A DNA stretch of 64,000 bases, from contig OY783192.1 of NCBI GenBank assembly GCA_963678675.1, positions 1,312,001 to 1,376,000 of the forward strand, given 5' to 3'. The notes under the pieces are model-generated. The model saw only the letters and a list, made by a program, of their open reading frames with translations. It ran no database searches and was not told the DNA's origin. Positions 22,251 to 35,300 of the stretch are shown here, piece after piece (position 1 is the stretch's first letter; every line of letters begins with the position of its first letter). This DNA is from Xiphydria camelus. Its lineage: Eukaryota; Arthropoda; Insecta; Hymenoptera; Xiphydriidae. The position numbers and the translations under genes are program-made.

Positions 22251-25200
22251 ACCCGAAGAAAGTAGTAAATGTCGCAATCGACAGACACGGCTGACGCGCT
22301 CCGATCGGTCTCGACGGCGGCTTCTATTCGCCGTGACCCATCTCGCCGGATAAATAAACAATTTACTTTCCGCAGTTTAATTTGGCCGGCTCCGCACCTC
22401 GACTCGAAGAGTTCCACTTTGAAAGTTCTATTACGAAAGCGGCGCTCCGGGGATGGTGAAATTCCCGGGGCGGAAATTCTTTCGGAGCGCTGGAAGGTCG
22501 CTTTTGTATCGCTGAGCGAAGCGCGAAGACGCGCCTTTCGGCGTTATACGCGTGTGGCGCGAAAGTCATCAACGAGCTGTACGCGCGATACGAAGCGTGG
22601 CAGGCTGGACTCGCGAAAGCGCGCCGCTCCCGGGGGGGGCGATGATTAATAAGACGGGGTAGGAAAGACGGGGGCGGGAAGGAGAGAGAAAGAGCGAGGA
22701 GGAAGGGAGGGTGGGACGAAGAATCTCTCGTTTATCTCGTTCGCTCCGATTTGCCTCGCGACTCGTTCTCTTTTTCTCCATCCGTCGTCCCTCGCTTCCT
22801 ATCTCCCTCTCCCCCTTTCTATCTCCCGAGAGCCGACTGGCAAATAATTATTAACTTTCAACTTCGGGAAACTTACCTAGGCCGCATTTTGAATCATTCC
22901 AACAGCGCGGCAGCAGGTGGCGAACGTTTAATCGTTCCGTCGGTAGAAGCGGTTTCGAAGCTGTCAAAGGCAGATTCGTCTCCGTCAAATTACGGACGCT
23001 TCTACGATAATTACCACTGCAACCACGCGCGATTGTCCCAGGCGCGGTCGCCCGCGAGCGTTGTGTAGCGACGGTGGATCGAAAGAGTAGGGGTTGGTGG
23101 TGGTGGGGGGAGGCACGGTGGCTGCCGGTAGCCGGGCGGGAGAATTCGATTAACCAAGTTTTAATGAGTCCAGTCGGCAAAGAGCGGAACAAGTTCGGAC
23201 CGACGAGTGTCTTTTTCCGGATCCGCCACGACGAACGATCCTTTATTCCTCTTCAGCTCGAACGCGACTCTCGCGAGCGTCTCGGCCTCCTATCTCCGCG
23301 AGCGCCGTTTTACGCTCTCCTACTTCCCCCGTTGTCTCGCGCGGATAGACTATCCCGTCTCTCCCTCTATTTCCGTGAAGTTTATGCTCCGCGTATTTCC
23401 GTCGCTTTTGATCCTCGGTTTCGCGTCTGCGTCGATTTGCGTGCACGCCGGTCTCTCACGCGCGAACCACTGCGAGCGTACAGCGAGGCGCTCGTTCTCT
23501 TCGGGGTGTGCCGCTGTTTCTCCTTCCTCGGAATCGGAGACTTTTTTTCCCGACGATTCCAGGTCGATCCCGTTCCGATGCGATCGACACGATGCCCTTT
23601 TTGCTCTCGACGCGCGTATCTCCTTCCCCTTCCCGACGACTTCGCGGATGTAAATCGATCGGCTCTCCGTCGAAAGACTTTATCGATGGTCCTGTACTCG
23701 GTTGTTCTTGACGATCCACCGACGCGAAGCACGTGTCAGCCTCCCCGACCGATCGCACTGGGAAACACCGGAAAAAATGTTCTCGCGAAACTATAGCTCT
23801 CGTTCCCTCTCCGCCGCGGCCGTCCCTCTTCCTCTCGTCCACTCGCCTGCCCCTTCCTCCTCTATCGTCCTTTCTATCGCCTCCCTCTCCTTCTTTCTCT
23901 CTCTCCCTCCTTTCCAGTCCGCGCCCCTGTCAGTTCGCCGGAAGGCCGCGTATCCGATGATCGTCCGCCCCTCAAGCCCTGTCCATTCCGCCTGGCAGTT
24001 CGCAAGTGACTGACCGAGACAACGTCACCGGCGAAGCGCACGAGTCTCTCTCGTCCCTCGGCGAGCCCTCACTCCGCGACACACGCGAGTTTTACGGCGA
24101 GCCCTCCTCCTTGGACGCGTCGTCGTTTCTCTCTTCTCGAATGTTTTTCTTTCCTTCGAGGGGGTCGAGGGTGCACCGACGACGACACGAGACGACGAAA
24201 GGTGTGTCGAGCAGCGCGTCGGCGTGAACGGTTCGGGCGGTCGCACGATTTCTCGCCTCGGTCGCGCTTCGCCAGCCGAGTCTCGCGCGGGTCGCGCGTG
24301 TGATTTCGTCGCCGGTGGATTTAAATTCGGTCGCACGTGGCGGCGGCAGAGTCGTGATCCCGACTGGCAGCGACGCGACGCCCGGCGCCGGGCCGGGCGT
24401 CTCCATCTCGCGGAGGACGCGTCAATTTCATCGGCTCCCTCTCTCTCTCTCTCTTGCCTCGACGAGATCGCGCGGGACGTCGCGACGCTCCGCGGCGGGC
24501 CGGTCTCGCCGAATCGCGTTACGCCGTCTATACGAGGCACGAAAGGCGATAGCTTTGAATTCGATACTTTTCTCGTGTCACTCGGCTAAACATTTCTTTG
24601 GAGCGGAATTCGCGAACTCTATCTCGTTTATTCGCGATCTGTACATATACATCAACAAACCTATTTCAAAATGTACCGGTTAGGACTAGAAATTTAGGAG
24701 GAAAAAACGAAAAATTTGACCGAACAAATATCAATTATTTAACATAAATTAACGAAGAGTAGGTATCGAGATATAACTCGTCGATTATTATCTTAAAATT
24801 CTATCAAATGACTCGAATTCCCAGAAAAAAATATATCCGCTCGAGCGAATACCAATTTGACTGCATAAATGATCACAGGTTTAAAAAATAAAAAGCTTAA
24901 GACGGCGAGGTTATTTATCCATTTTAGAAGATTCCAAGCACTTTCGTGAGTGCTTAATAGAGAACATACGGTATCTGAGCTTCTCTTATCGCTAGGATAA
25001 GAGAATTCTGAAGAACCCGGAATTATTAGAGAATTTTATCGAAGAATTTTATTTTTCGTACTTTTTATTTATCTGGTCGATTCTCTAAATATTCAAATAT
25101 TTTCGGAAAATCAAACAGATATGAAAATGAAATATTTCTAATTGAAAAAATATAGAAAAATCAAGACCATTTTAGTCAGATTTCACTAGACACCGTGGTT

Positions 25201-25924
25201 AACTCGGACGGACATTCGCTCCTGTCGTAAATACTCAGTAGGAATTAAATGTACTAGAGTGGCTCTTGAAAATTGAATTTCTGAAACTTTGCGATGAAGC
25301 ACCGTAGGTACGTCTCGTCTCATAATATATCGTACCGATACAATTAAAGCGATATTAGATTTGTCAAACAAATTCGCAATCTATAATACAATATAAACGC
25401 GAGTAGTAATAGAATTAATCGCAGTCAATTCGCGAACGGTCTGAACAAATATTACGACAGTACGCCTCGGAGTTATCGGAACGGTTATACGATTCGTACG
25501 CTTAGAGACGAAGAGTAAATCCAGGTATATTATCGATGGACCGGTTCGAAGGTCTGACAGCCTGGCACCTGTCAGTCGGAGACACAATATTGAGACACGG
25601 GGATGCCACGGGCGTCCGTGACCACACGAGGAAACGGGTTGTCCTTATCGGCCGCTTACTTTATATTAATAACCGAATTAATCATTCGCACGAGGAGGAA
25701 CGAGATATATAAATATGTACATATATACATATTCATCCGAATCAAAAACGGACGTGACGTGGCCGGCGCGATAATGCGCTTCGATGCATGCGTTTCCTCC
25801 TTCCATTCATTAGCTCGCGTAATCGCAATTCCACTACCAATGAAGGTCTGCCCCTTCGTCACGCTCGTTGCAAAAATTCAAACAAAGCTCCTTCCCATGC
25901 AATATGCAGTCCGTGACCTCGCTA
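22251..25924. other. GC-rich stretch then AT-rich stretch, no gene recognised
   Basis: The part 22250-24560 is very GC-rich and open in several frames at once (up to 240 codons at 23074-23796). The Arg/Ser/Pro bias and equal openness on both strands argue against coding. It may include a promoter or untranslated exon. The part 24700-25920 is AT-rich, with a 10-bp-stem hairpin at 24982-25006. Confidence 0.45.
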
Positions 25925-26146
25925 CACAGAGAAAAAAAATAGATTTGACTAAATTCGCTGTTACGGGCAGGGCAACGTCGATTTGGTTATTTCAATTAAA
26001 TAATTCGGTTATAATAATTAAAAACTGTTCAACGAAAACAAGTTGTAGTCAATTGTAGCAAATTACTAGTTCGAGTAACTAAATCTGCGTCCCCCGCCCG
26101 TGATCGCTAATTTGGTCAAAACTACCACGTTTTTTTTTTCTCAGTG
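25925..26146. mobile_element. family A MITE, well preserved copy
   Basis: TA flanks at 25923-25924 and 26147-26148; ends CACAGAGAAAAAAAATAG and inverse TTTTTTTTTCTCAGTG. GATTTGACTAAATTCGC, GTTACGGGC and TTCAATTAAATAA style blocks pair with the right half. This is the best copy from which to define the family. Confidence 0.88.
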
Positions 26147-26148
26147 TA

Positions 26149-28432
26149 TTACTTCAAGAACCGATCGCCTCGACAATGTATCGGATCCTTGACAAATACT
26201 GCGAGATGGTTAAATGGGCGTCCTTGTCTTCTCGTTTGAACGAAAAATATCGATCTTATCGAAGATAGCGACGAGGCATTGTTCGAAGCACATACATACG
26301 TCGAGTGCAGGATTATGCAAATTTTTCCAGAGTGGAAGCTTTCACTTCGTTCTTTATTTAAAAGATCCGCGCGCACTGCCGCGCGCGCAAGCATGAATCA
26401 TCGATCCGAGAATGTTTGTATATCGAGGCGTGATCAAAATATTATGCAAATACGATGATCTCAACGACGCGCACGGCGTGGTAGGGAAAGAATGTAATTA
26501 GGGGCGGAAGCGCGACAGACGCGGAAGCGGGCGGTATTAGCGGCTCGTTCGTGTCGCTGTATGTATTAACGATGTCAAAAAGAGAGTAGACGTCGGTGCG
26601 CGCGAATGAAAGAGATCGCGCGATTGCGCGCGGTGATTCGTATACGCGCGCGAGCCCGATATCGATCGATAGATCGCGTTTGTATTCCTTGGGTGCGACT
26701 AATGTCTGGCGCCAATCGGGCCGATTGCAATCCTCTGCCGTTCTGTAATCGTTTTACACCGATATCTGTCACGATGATCGGTAATTGCGACGTGGGACAC
26801 GCGATAACGGTAACTACACCTACATCTACCTATCAGCTGCGTTAACCTAGTCGGAAACTGTGCATCGAAGAAATGCTTAGATCGATTTAGTAATGAGGAA
26901 GTGTGGGCGCCAGTATACGAGTGTAATGATCTCTTTATTGAGAAACACTATGCGTGTAACATATTGAGCAATGTGTTGGATACGTTTTATTACCGGATAC
27001 TACCTACGATTCCGATACCTACTAAGAGAGATCGACATTTTGTGCTCCACGTGGCGAACCTTTTGCAACTCCGATCGCACGTGAGCACGGGTAATGTACA
27101 AAACATTACGGGTGCCGAGAGTTTTCGTTGCTTTTATTATTCTCGCGGTTCGCGCCGGCCAATAAATAACGCGCCGTACGAAGGAACATTATGTGACCGA
27201 ACATTAACGCGCGAGGAATATTTATGGTTCGTTAAGCCATGCGTCGTTCGCTGAAATCGCAAAGCGAGAAGCACGATGCGGATTTATATGCTTCCGGATC
27301 AACGTCACGGACACGCGAAATAATCGTGACGCCCTTCCTATCCCGATTGTACGACGGGTCGATCGATTGAGGTACCAAGAGCGTGCAGGTGGAATTTGAA
27401 AGTCCATCACCCTAAGAAAAGATCTCCCCATCGAAAAAAGCGTTCGTACAAAAAGGCAAGATTATCAACGAGAAATTGGAGACCGGCATTGGATAGACAA
27501 GAAAACGGGGAGAAGTAGGATTCCCGTAAACGACGCGATTACAGAGATGCCTTAATGATCGATCGTAAATTACCTGGCAGTTTAATTGAATCTGATGAAA
27601 ACCTGTTCTCTCCGTCGAGGATCTCTTTTTACATCCGATACACGGTAAGCACTTTAGAGATAGTTAGGCGCGTCAGCGAGAGCGAGCAGTCGACGGCGAA
27701 CTCATTAATAATTACCGTAAATCGAGACTACTTCGACTATCGAGATAACCTCGGCATGAAAAGTTTCCAGGCATGCTCTGATCCGATGCTTCGTTTACTT
27801 TCGATATTTAATTCTAATGTTACATGCACTGTAATACAAAATTCATAATATATTATTCGCGTAATTGTAAATTCAAGTGTTGTCTCCTTTACTTTTCTTT
27901 TTTAAAAAAAAAGTGAGCACCCATTGTATGAAAACCACATCGGAGTAGCCCCAATTTACGGTATTCGCAAACGCATCCGGGTACTCCTAGGTACTCCCAG
28001 GTGCACACTCGTTGCTCAAGCACCTCCTTCAACGAGCGCAGTCTCTCACTAAAGTACCAACTATGATGTAAGACGCCCGAACGCAAGAGGACCGTACGCA
28101 AGACACCGAGGCAGACACGCGAGGTCCTCGACTGGAAGAAACATGGAAGCGGACGACTGTGTTAATTGAAATCGCAAACCGACACGATGTAGCGACAGCC
28201 GGGAGTGCAACGGTACCGCGTCGCTGTTACGCGAAGACCTTTAACCGGAGCTTCTGTCATTGAAATTCGACAACACAGACGAACACCCATTAACGACTCT
28301 ATTCCGTTCGATTTTCTATAGCCGATGCATTTTACTCGAATGTTTCCGTGCGATTAAAAACCGGGGTAGAAATTATGAAACGCGTTAAAAAATCGCTGGC
28401 GTTCTGCTCCAATGCATAGAAAAAAATTATTT
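26149..28432. other. no gene recognised
   Basis: Mixed composition. The plus frame 26901-27254 (117 codons) has no recognisable domain, and no convincing splice sites frame it. Confidence 0.4.
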
Positions 28433-28673
28433 ACTAAACTCGGTTTTGCTGAGAATTTTGTGCTACCATGACAGAAATATTATCTGTGGCCGTAAAAGAT
28501 ATATTCGATAATAACAGATTTAACTACAATCGCAGTGGAATTTTTTTCAGTAAAAATATTTTCTATCATAGCGCGCAAATATTTTAACTATTATTTGATA
28601 TATCTTTTGCTACTACAGATAATATTTTTTTATGATGGCTAGAAATTCTCAGCAAAACCTAGTTCTGTTAAAC
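28433..28673. mobile_element. about 240-bp foldback element
   Basis: ACTCGGTTTTGCTGAGAATTT on the left pairs with the right AAATTCTCAGCAAAACCTAG. AATATTATCTGT and AAAAGATATAT pair further in. It is AT-rich and non-coding; the target site is unclear. Confidence 0.72.
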
Positions 28674-31600
28674 CTGCACAATCATTCAAATTAATACGGG
28701 CAAAAAACGGTAGAGTATGTCTATCCTATTACCGCATAGCGATTCGAAAGGACACTTTTATAAATAGAATAGTCGTCCGAACGGTGTGACAGCGACGACG
28801 ATGAAAATGGACTGTGATTTAATCCATATGAATCAAGACAACTCTCGATTCAGTAGTCGTCATAATCACGTAATTCTACATAAGTAAGTGCTTGAAAATA
28901 TAAATGATCTGGCTCGGACTCGGTCTAGGTCGTTCCAATATAACCAATGGCGCACCGCGGTGCGCTCACGCGCGCCCTCGAGGCAAAGTCCGCATTATTG
29001 GAGCGATCTGGAAGCGTCTGTCGAAGAGACGCGATATCAGGCGAAACGAATATCCCGGGAATCGTATCAAAAGAAAGCCTGTCTCGTCGTCATAGAAACG
29101 CACACGCGAGCCAATAGAACCCTGTGTCGAGAATGTCGAGTCAACGAGCGGCGTCCTGAAAATGAACATTCAAGTTGGCTGACTCGCAGAGTGGTCGTAT
29201 AATTTTAATCGACGCTTACTAACTGACTATATTGTAAATACTGTTGAAGTCTTGTTTCGACATTACAGCGCGCGATGGTCAGATTATCGCTACTCATACT
29301 CGCATCGGTGTACTTATTTGAAGAAGATATAACGTCTTGTTATAATGTGAATTTTTTCATGCTAAATGAATAAAGACTGGTAATTTTAAAAATAAATTAA
29401 CGTGGCGCCCAGCTTCCCTGAAACCAGATAACCCATCTCTTACTCTAATTTATATTCAGAAACACGCGGTAGGGGATAAATATAACTCGGACTTTTTTCC
29501 TTAAGAATTACATCCCCTGTTTCCTGCTCCCACCTCTCCTTTAAACTCGTCAATAATAAATCACAGATCGACACTCTTATACAGATCGCTATAGAGATCT
29601 CTCGCGTAAACTGCTATACGTCATTGAGAAAATATGTTTCCATATGGCGCCAATTTAACAGCCGCCTAAATATCCGCGAGCGCGCCGCGGCTCGTCCGTA
29701 AGGACGTGCAATGAATCATGTTCGTGTACGTCATCGTTTATGAGACCGATCTAGCTACAGTCCAATCTCCCACGACGTACAAACTTTCCCGAAATAGCAT
29801 CACCCGTCAGGCGTGGAGTTTCTTTTTTTTTTTCAATCAAGGATAACTAGTGCGAGAATTCTGCAATAACTCGTGATTGAGATAACTTTCGGTATTGTCG
29901 ACTCTACGGCGCATCCAATTGGCGTGCAGTCAATTATGCCTCCGAGACTGTACGCGTTTACGAAACCGGCAACGCGACCGATTCCAATCGACCGTACAAT
30001 GAAAGCTACAACTACCGACATAGTGGAAGAATGGGTCGTATATATCAGCTAAGCGTACGTTGGTCGTAAAGTCATCGGGGGAAATAAAGCGCGTCGTGTT
30101 CGACAAATCGGCTATCACCTCACGATCGCGGTGGAATGACCGCCATTGATGAATAACACAGGCATCGACTAATTTACCGATGGGCCTGGTGCTTGTCAGA
30201 GGCCCGGGCGTCGAGAGGGTGTGGCTTTAATGTATACGAATACATACTCACGCGTCAATTCAGATGAATTTATCAACCAAACTGCTGAATTTGTAATCCA
30301 GTCGGTCCAGTAGAATGATCACGAGCACTCGCTGCAAAGAAGTAAAGACAGATTTTTAAGTGTAAGTTCGGCAAGGTGTTATATATATATATATGTACGC
30401 ATTTGAGACACCCCATGGTAGAAAGTTTAAAGAGGAACAGAGGCTATGTACTTGGACAAATTTATGTTATCGTCGCGTCATAAATAACGGAGGAGAGACT
30501 AATGTTTCAGTTTTATGTTGAAAGAAATAGAAGGATGGCTTTAAATAGATCCTCGTAAACGGTACTGCTTGCGTCTGCAGTAGTTTTCTTACAAAGTTGA
30601 GTCAAATTGCGAGGAGGTACCTAATTATAGAAAGTATCTATAAGAGAGAGTTCTTTATAATGCATCAGTATAACTTAATAAGGAAGCGGTATCGCTAGTT
30701 GAATCTTTAAAAATATTATATTCTTAGTGTGCACATGCGAATCTGCTAAAAGAAAATTAATTTTACCTGAAAATAAAGTGGCCAGCTCTTGAGTGTTGAT
30801 TCTCCCGCACGTGTTTCACTTCATACTGACGAACATGCACGAAAAGTTTCACAACACAGACAACCGTTCCCTGATGAAAATCGTTGATAGAAAATGATAG
30901 AAATAACGCGAGTGGTACGACAATATTATACAATATTTAGTCGGATATGCTTTTAAGTCCGCCTTCATTAGTTATTATGCATTGTTTCTATCGTTATTTA
31001 TCGGATATTTTTAGCGGAATTGTTAAAAGACATAGACATAGATAGAATCACCTTTTTTTAATACTGGCGCTACGTAGAATTTACACTAGAACTCGAAAAT
31101 TTCAATTTTTTTTCTACCAATAGTGCCATCTAACTGCAGAACTGAGAATTGAAAACTATACGCGACTTAGTTCCTAGGATTGTTAATAGGTGGCGCCACT
31201 ACTCAATAACCAAAATGATACCCTCAACTCGTGTTATCATCTATCGGCAAAATTCGCTTTTTTTTTCAACTTGCAACTACATAAATACTACTATTCTAAA
31301 TAAATTGTTCATATTTTGGAATTGAATGACCTTACCTTCAAACAACAAATCCATTAGCCGAGTACACCATTATTACAATTAGACACTAAACTGTTGGATG
31401 GGAAGTTGGAAGCTAAAATAATAAATTAACAAAATAGGGATAAGAGAGGAAGGTATAAACGGATCGAAAAAACAAACTTTACATGCAGTTTTCCAAACAA
31501 TATCTAACTCGCCGTTCAGTCCAGACCACACATAATCTACCAGCCAAGCCTTTCAACTTCACTTATTAGTCCTAATTGTACGCATGAAAGTTTGCCCAAT

Positions 31601-32208
31601 ATAAAAATTAACCAACGCAGATCGTAATTATAAATTGTTTAACTTCTTCATACAGAAAATAACCATCATTTCATGTACACAATGGCTGAATAATGATTCA
31701 TTGGACCTAGCCTAAAAATATCGGTATTTATATATTGATACGTAATATATACAATGAATAATGAGATGTCAGTTCTATCGAGGGTCGAAAGTCGATAAAC
31801 CTTTCGCAATATTGAATACTCCAAAAAGGACAGTATTTGCGTCTCGCGGGCAAAGTCGCGTTCAGACTGACGAATGACCCATCATGCTGGTAAAACGCGT
31901 CAACGTCACATGTGTCCAGTGTGACTGTCGTTTAAAGTGATGGCAAACGTATAATTCGTATCACGCGATGTATACACTAAGCAGACAATGTTGTAGAGTT
32001 CGCGTGACTCAAATTGGGCGTTCTTAAAACTTCGCTCGTCAGTCTGTCCCTGACTTAACACGCGCGACAAAGTAACCCCTACGATTAGAGAGCATTATCT
32101 ATATTATCTTTATATCTTTGGGACGATCAATGAAATCAATGAACATGCTGCTTAAGTCACTTAAAGAAGATAAAGTCGTCGTGAGCCGATATCGAATAGT
32201 AATCAAAG
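28674..32208. other. downstream flank of TRIT1, no gene recognised
   Basis: Mostly AT-rich with an (AT)n run near 30381-30395. A minus-strand frame at 30021-29833 contains a stretch resembling PIF/Harbinger transposases (see findings). The TRIT1 3' UTR should lie just left of 32209, but no clear polyadenylation signal was identified. Confidence 0.45.
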
Positions 32209-32349
32209 TTATACCGCTTCAGAAGCACTTTCCGCGGTGCTTCGATTCGCTTTGGCCATCTTCTTCTTTCGATTCGCCATTTTCCAGTGTTTCGCTCCCT
32301 CTATATGAGCCTTCCACTGGACTTCGCCGATTAAAATCTTCTCACAAAT
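32209..32349 (-). CDS. TRIT1: TRIT1 last exon (zinc finger and basic tail)
   Basis: This exon has 46 codons plus a TAA stop at 32211-32209. It supplies the second cysteine and both histidines of the finger in [21 protein letters not shown], then a basic tail with RKKKMAK and a serine/alanine end. The acceptor is TTTGTTAG. The finger is of the C-X2-C-X12-H-X5-H (matrin/U1C-like) type seen in eukaryotic TRIT1 and thought to aid tRNA binding. No convincing AATAAA was picked out just downstream. Confidence 0.9.
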   Translation of the reverse strand: MCEKILIGEVQWKAHIEGAKHWKMANRKKKMAKANRSTAESASEAV

Positions 32350-35300
32350 CTAACAAACGAAAGATGTGATCATTCATAAAATTCACATATTTTATTGTCG
32401 ACAGATGTAATAATGAAAGTAAATTAATGACTCCCTTTACCTCACAGTAGTTTGTTTCGGCAGTACTGCTATCCGTGTTCTTCACCTCCTTCACGTCCTC
32501 ATTCACCGGTTTTTGTTCCGGAGTCTCTCCCTTCATTCTGCTGGACACTATGGCTACAGCGGGCTGGAGAACGCGTCCATCCCATAAGTCCACGTTGGTA
32601 CAGTCCAAAGTGTACACGGGAGGCACCTGATGGAGAAAATATAAATCTTTATTTAGACAACATCGCGCAATGTCAATGTCCTACTCGTCCGCCAAATCCT
32701 CTGGCAGAGGTTAATTGTTTTGGATCTCTACCAGAGACCAGATCCAACGTCCGCGAAGTCAGAAACCGCGACGTTAAAGAAATGTTCATACCTCTCTATC
32801 GATGCGTCGAATCAGTCGATTTTTAACCCACTTTTGTTGCCTCCTGGCGTACCTCTTCGTCGCCATCTTCAAATTCTCGACACCTTTCTTGAAGAGCAAT
32901 TGACCCTGGAAGAGAGAGGAAGATTGCATTTAGTATCCACGCACTTTAAATACGTTCTCCGGCATATATCGCGCTTTCTTACAATTACAATGATACAAGG
33001 ATCTGCGATACACACCTTCTCGCTGTTTCTCTCCTCCTCCGGTAGTATCAAGTACTCGTGAAACTCTTTGAAGCCGATGGATTGAAAGATGCCCTTTGTG
33101 TAATCGGGTGATCTGAAAGCCGAAAGTGTCCAGACTATTAGGCATTTTCCTCAAACAACAAGTAAAATTAATTCGAGTCTAATAACATCCGATTCTATGT
33201 GTGTGATTCTATTGTATATTTCTCCTCGATTACCCTGCCTATACATTCAAATAAATATTAAATTTATTAGATATATGTACAAATTAATAGTTTAATACAG
33301 GTAACATATATACATCACATACGATATCGAATTTATATTTTCTCTCTCAATCAAAATGCACGAAGTTTCGTCCGAAGTGGTTCCCAGACCAAGTACCTAT
33401 ACTAAAATGCGTCGCAGATTCGAATTCCTTTGCATTTGCAGCACGATCGTCCGCTTCCACGTGGACACCTGACGACGCGCCTGCAGTCACAACTATTTGC
33501 CCCTGTGGCGTTTTTTTTTTCGCACGCCCGCTCACGCACACCGGTTCGAGACATTCAGAATCGCGGTGCGTATATCTCGGCGTAGCTGTCGCGATGGAGC
33601 GGGGAATGTTTGCCGTGTGTGCAGACCCGAAGATATACGAGGAATTGCATTTTACACGGACGACCACAAGTGGCTTATCACGCGGCGTGATAGCGAGCGG
33701 CGAGGCCATGCGCGAGGCTTACGTGGCGGGAAAAGTTGGCTCAACGACGAGAAACGAAGGTCTGACCCCTCCTGTGGACACACGTGCGAATACCAAATAT
33801 GTACCTGCTCCGAGAAATTGCTTCTCCTCTCTCTTTCTCACTCTCTCACAGACCCATCCTTCTCCTCGCGCTTCCTTCCTTCTGCATTTCGTCCGCCCTT
33901 TCCTCGCGTCTCCTCGACGCCGGTATAAATGCAATAAAGTCGTTTCGAGTCCCGCGGTCGGAGAACCTTCCCGCTCTCCTCCTTGTAAATCGCGAAAAGA
34001 GCGAAGCGGTAAAGAGGGGGAGGGAAAATGTCGGGAGATAAAAAAAAAGGGAATACGACCCTCCGGTAGAGAAGTGGGTATATCTATAGACGACTCTCAG
34101 CTGGTGAGACGAAACGGCCCGCGCGAATCCGCACGCGAGAGCGCTTAATAATAATAATCATCGTCCCCGTCATCGCACCGACTCGAGTATCTATTCAAAT
34201 ATTTTTGCAACTGTTGCTAGGCGGTCCTCGGCAATGAGATATTAATTATTTCAGAATGAACCGTATAGTTTACTCCCGGTAATCTATCACGGGAGTTTTC
34301 GGGCCGCGATAGGCGCGCGTATCGCGCGCTCTCGGCCGAGCGCGTGGCGCGTTACGTTGCCGGGCGGCGGCAAATCGGGTCCGGCACGCCCGGGCCGACG
34401 CAAAAGCCGTGAGGGCGGACGCGTGTCTTCGCGCGAGTGAATTTCGAGGCGGTCGCGACGGTGCAGGTGGTCGCGAGCTTTTAAAAGTTGCGCAAGATCT
34501 TGGAAAGCGACCCGAAGACGTGACTAGGAGAAAGACAGTTACGAGTGTCGCGCGTTAAACCCGCTACGAATGATTAATTTCCACTGTCCTCGAAGGCGAG
34601 GTAATTAAAATATAGCGAAAACGGGTCTTGACGTTTATACGGGTCTTCCACGATCGGAGGTCGGCCCGTGGAGTTAAATCGATCTTATTGCGGACGCGCG
34701 AGCTTTCTCGCGCAAAGACGAGATCATACCGTTCAATTTGTCTCGTTTTACTCGGAGGTAAAGTACCGACGGACGAGCGTGCAGGAAAAAGACTCCGTTT
34801 TTTTATACGCAAACGGCGAGCATACGAGCATATCCCACGGTAACAGTGGCCCCGCGATTTCGTGCCAAGCTGCCGGCAATTTAAGGTTTCTCGAGCGTTA
34901 TACTAAAAATAGTGAGAAATGCTTGAAAATGATTGCATTCGGTAGATTGAAGTAAAAAAAAAATTCAGTTAAATTTTCAAGTCCTTTAAGAAGCTCGTTG
35001 CAAAGATTTTTGAATAACAAAATAACATGTGTTCTTATGGGTTATAACCAACGAACCGCGATATTTCTGAGAAAAATAGTGAAAAAATTCTGAAATTTTG
35101 TGAACAGCAAGTTTAATGAACTAAAATCATCTATGCCCATTTTCACGTTCATTAAGAAGCCCGTTATTTTTTTTATTAATTGTTCTTTATAAATTTAACC
35201 TTTGATAAGTCAATGTGGCAACTTTGCATGACGTACAGATGCATGACCAGATGTTTTGGGCTCCATTTTTGAACTCACAGATACACACATGTCAATGTCA

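Noticed and set aside
23074..23796. 240-codon plus-strand frame
   Set aside because: Overlapped by similar-length frames in other phases and on the minus strand. The composition is biased and no motif is recognised.
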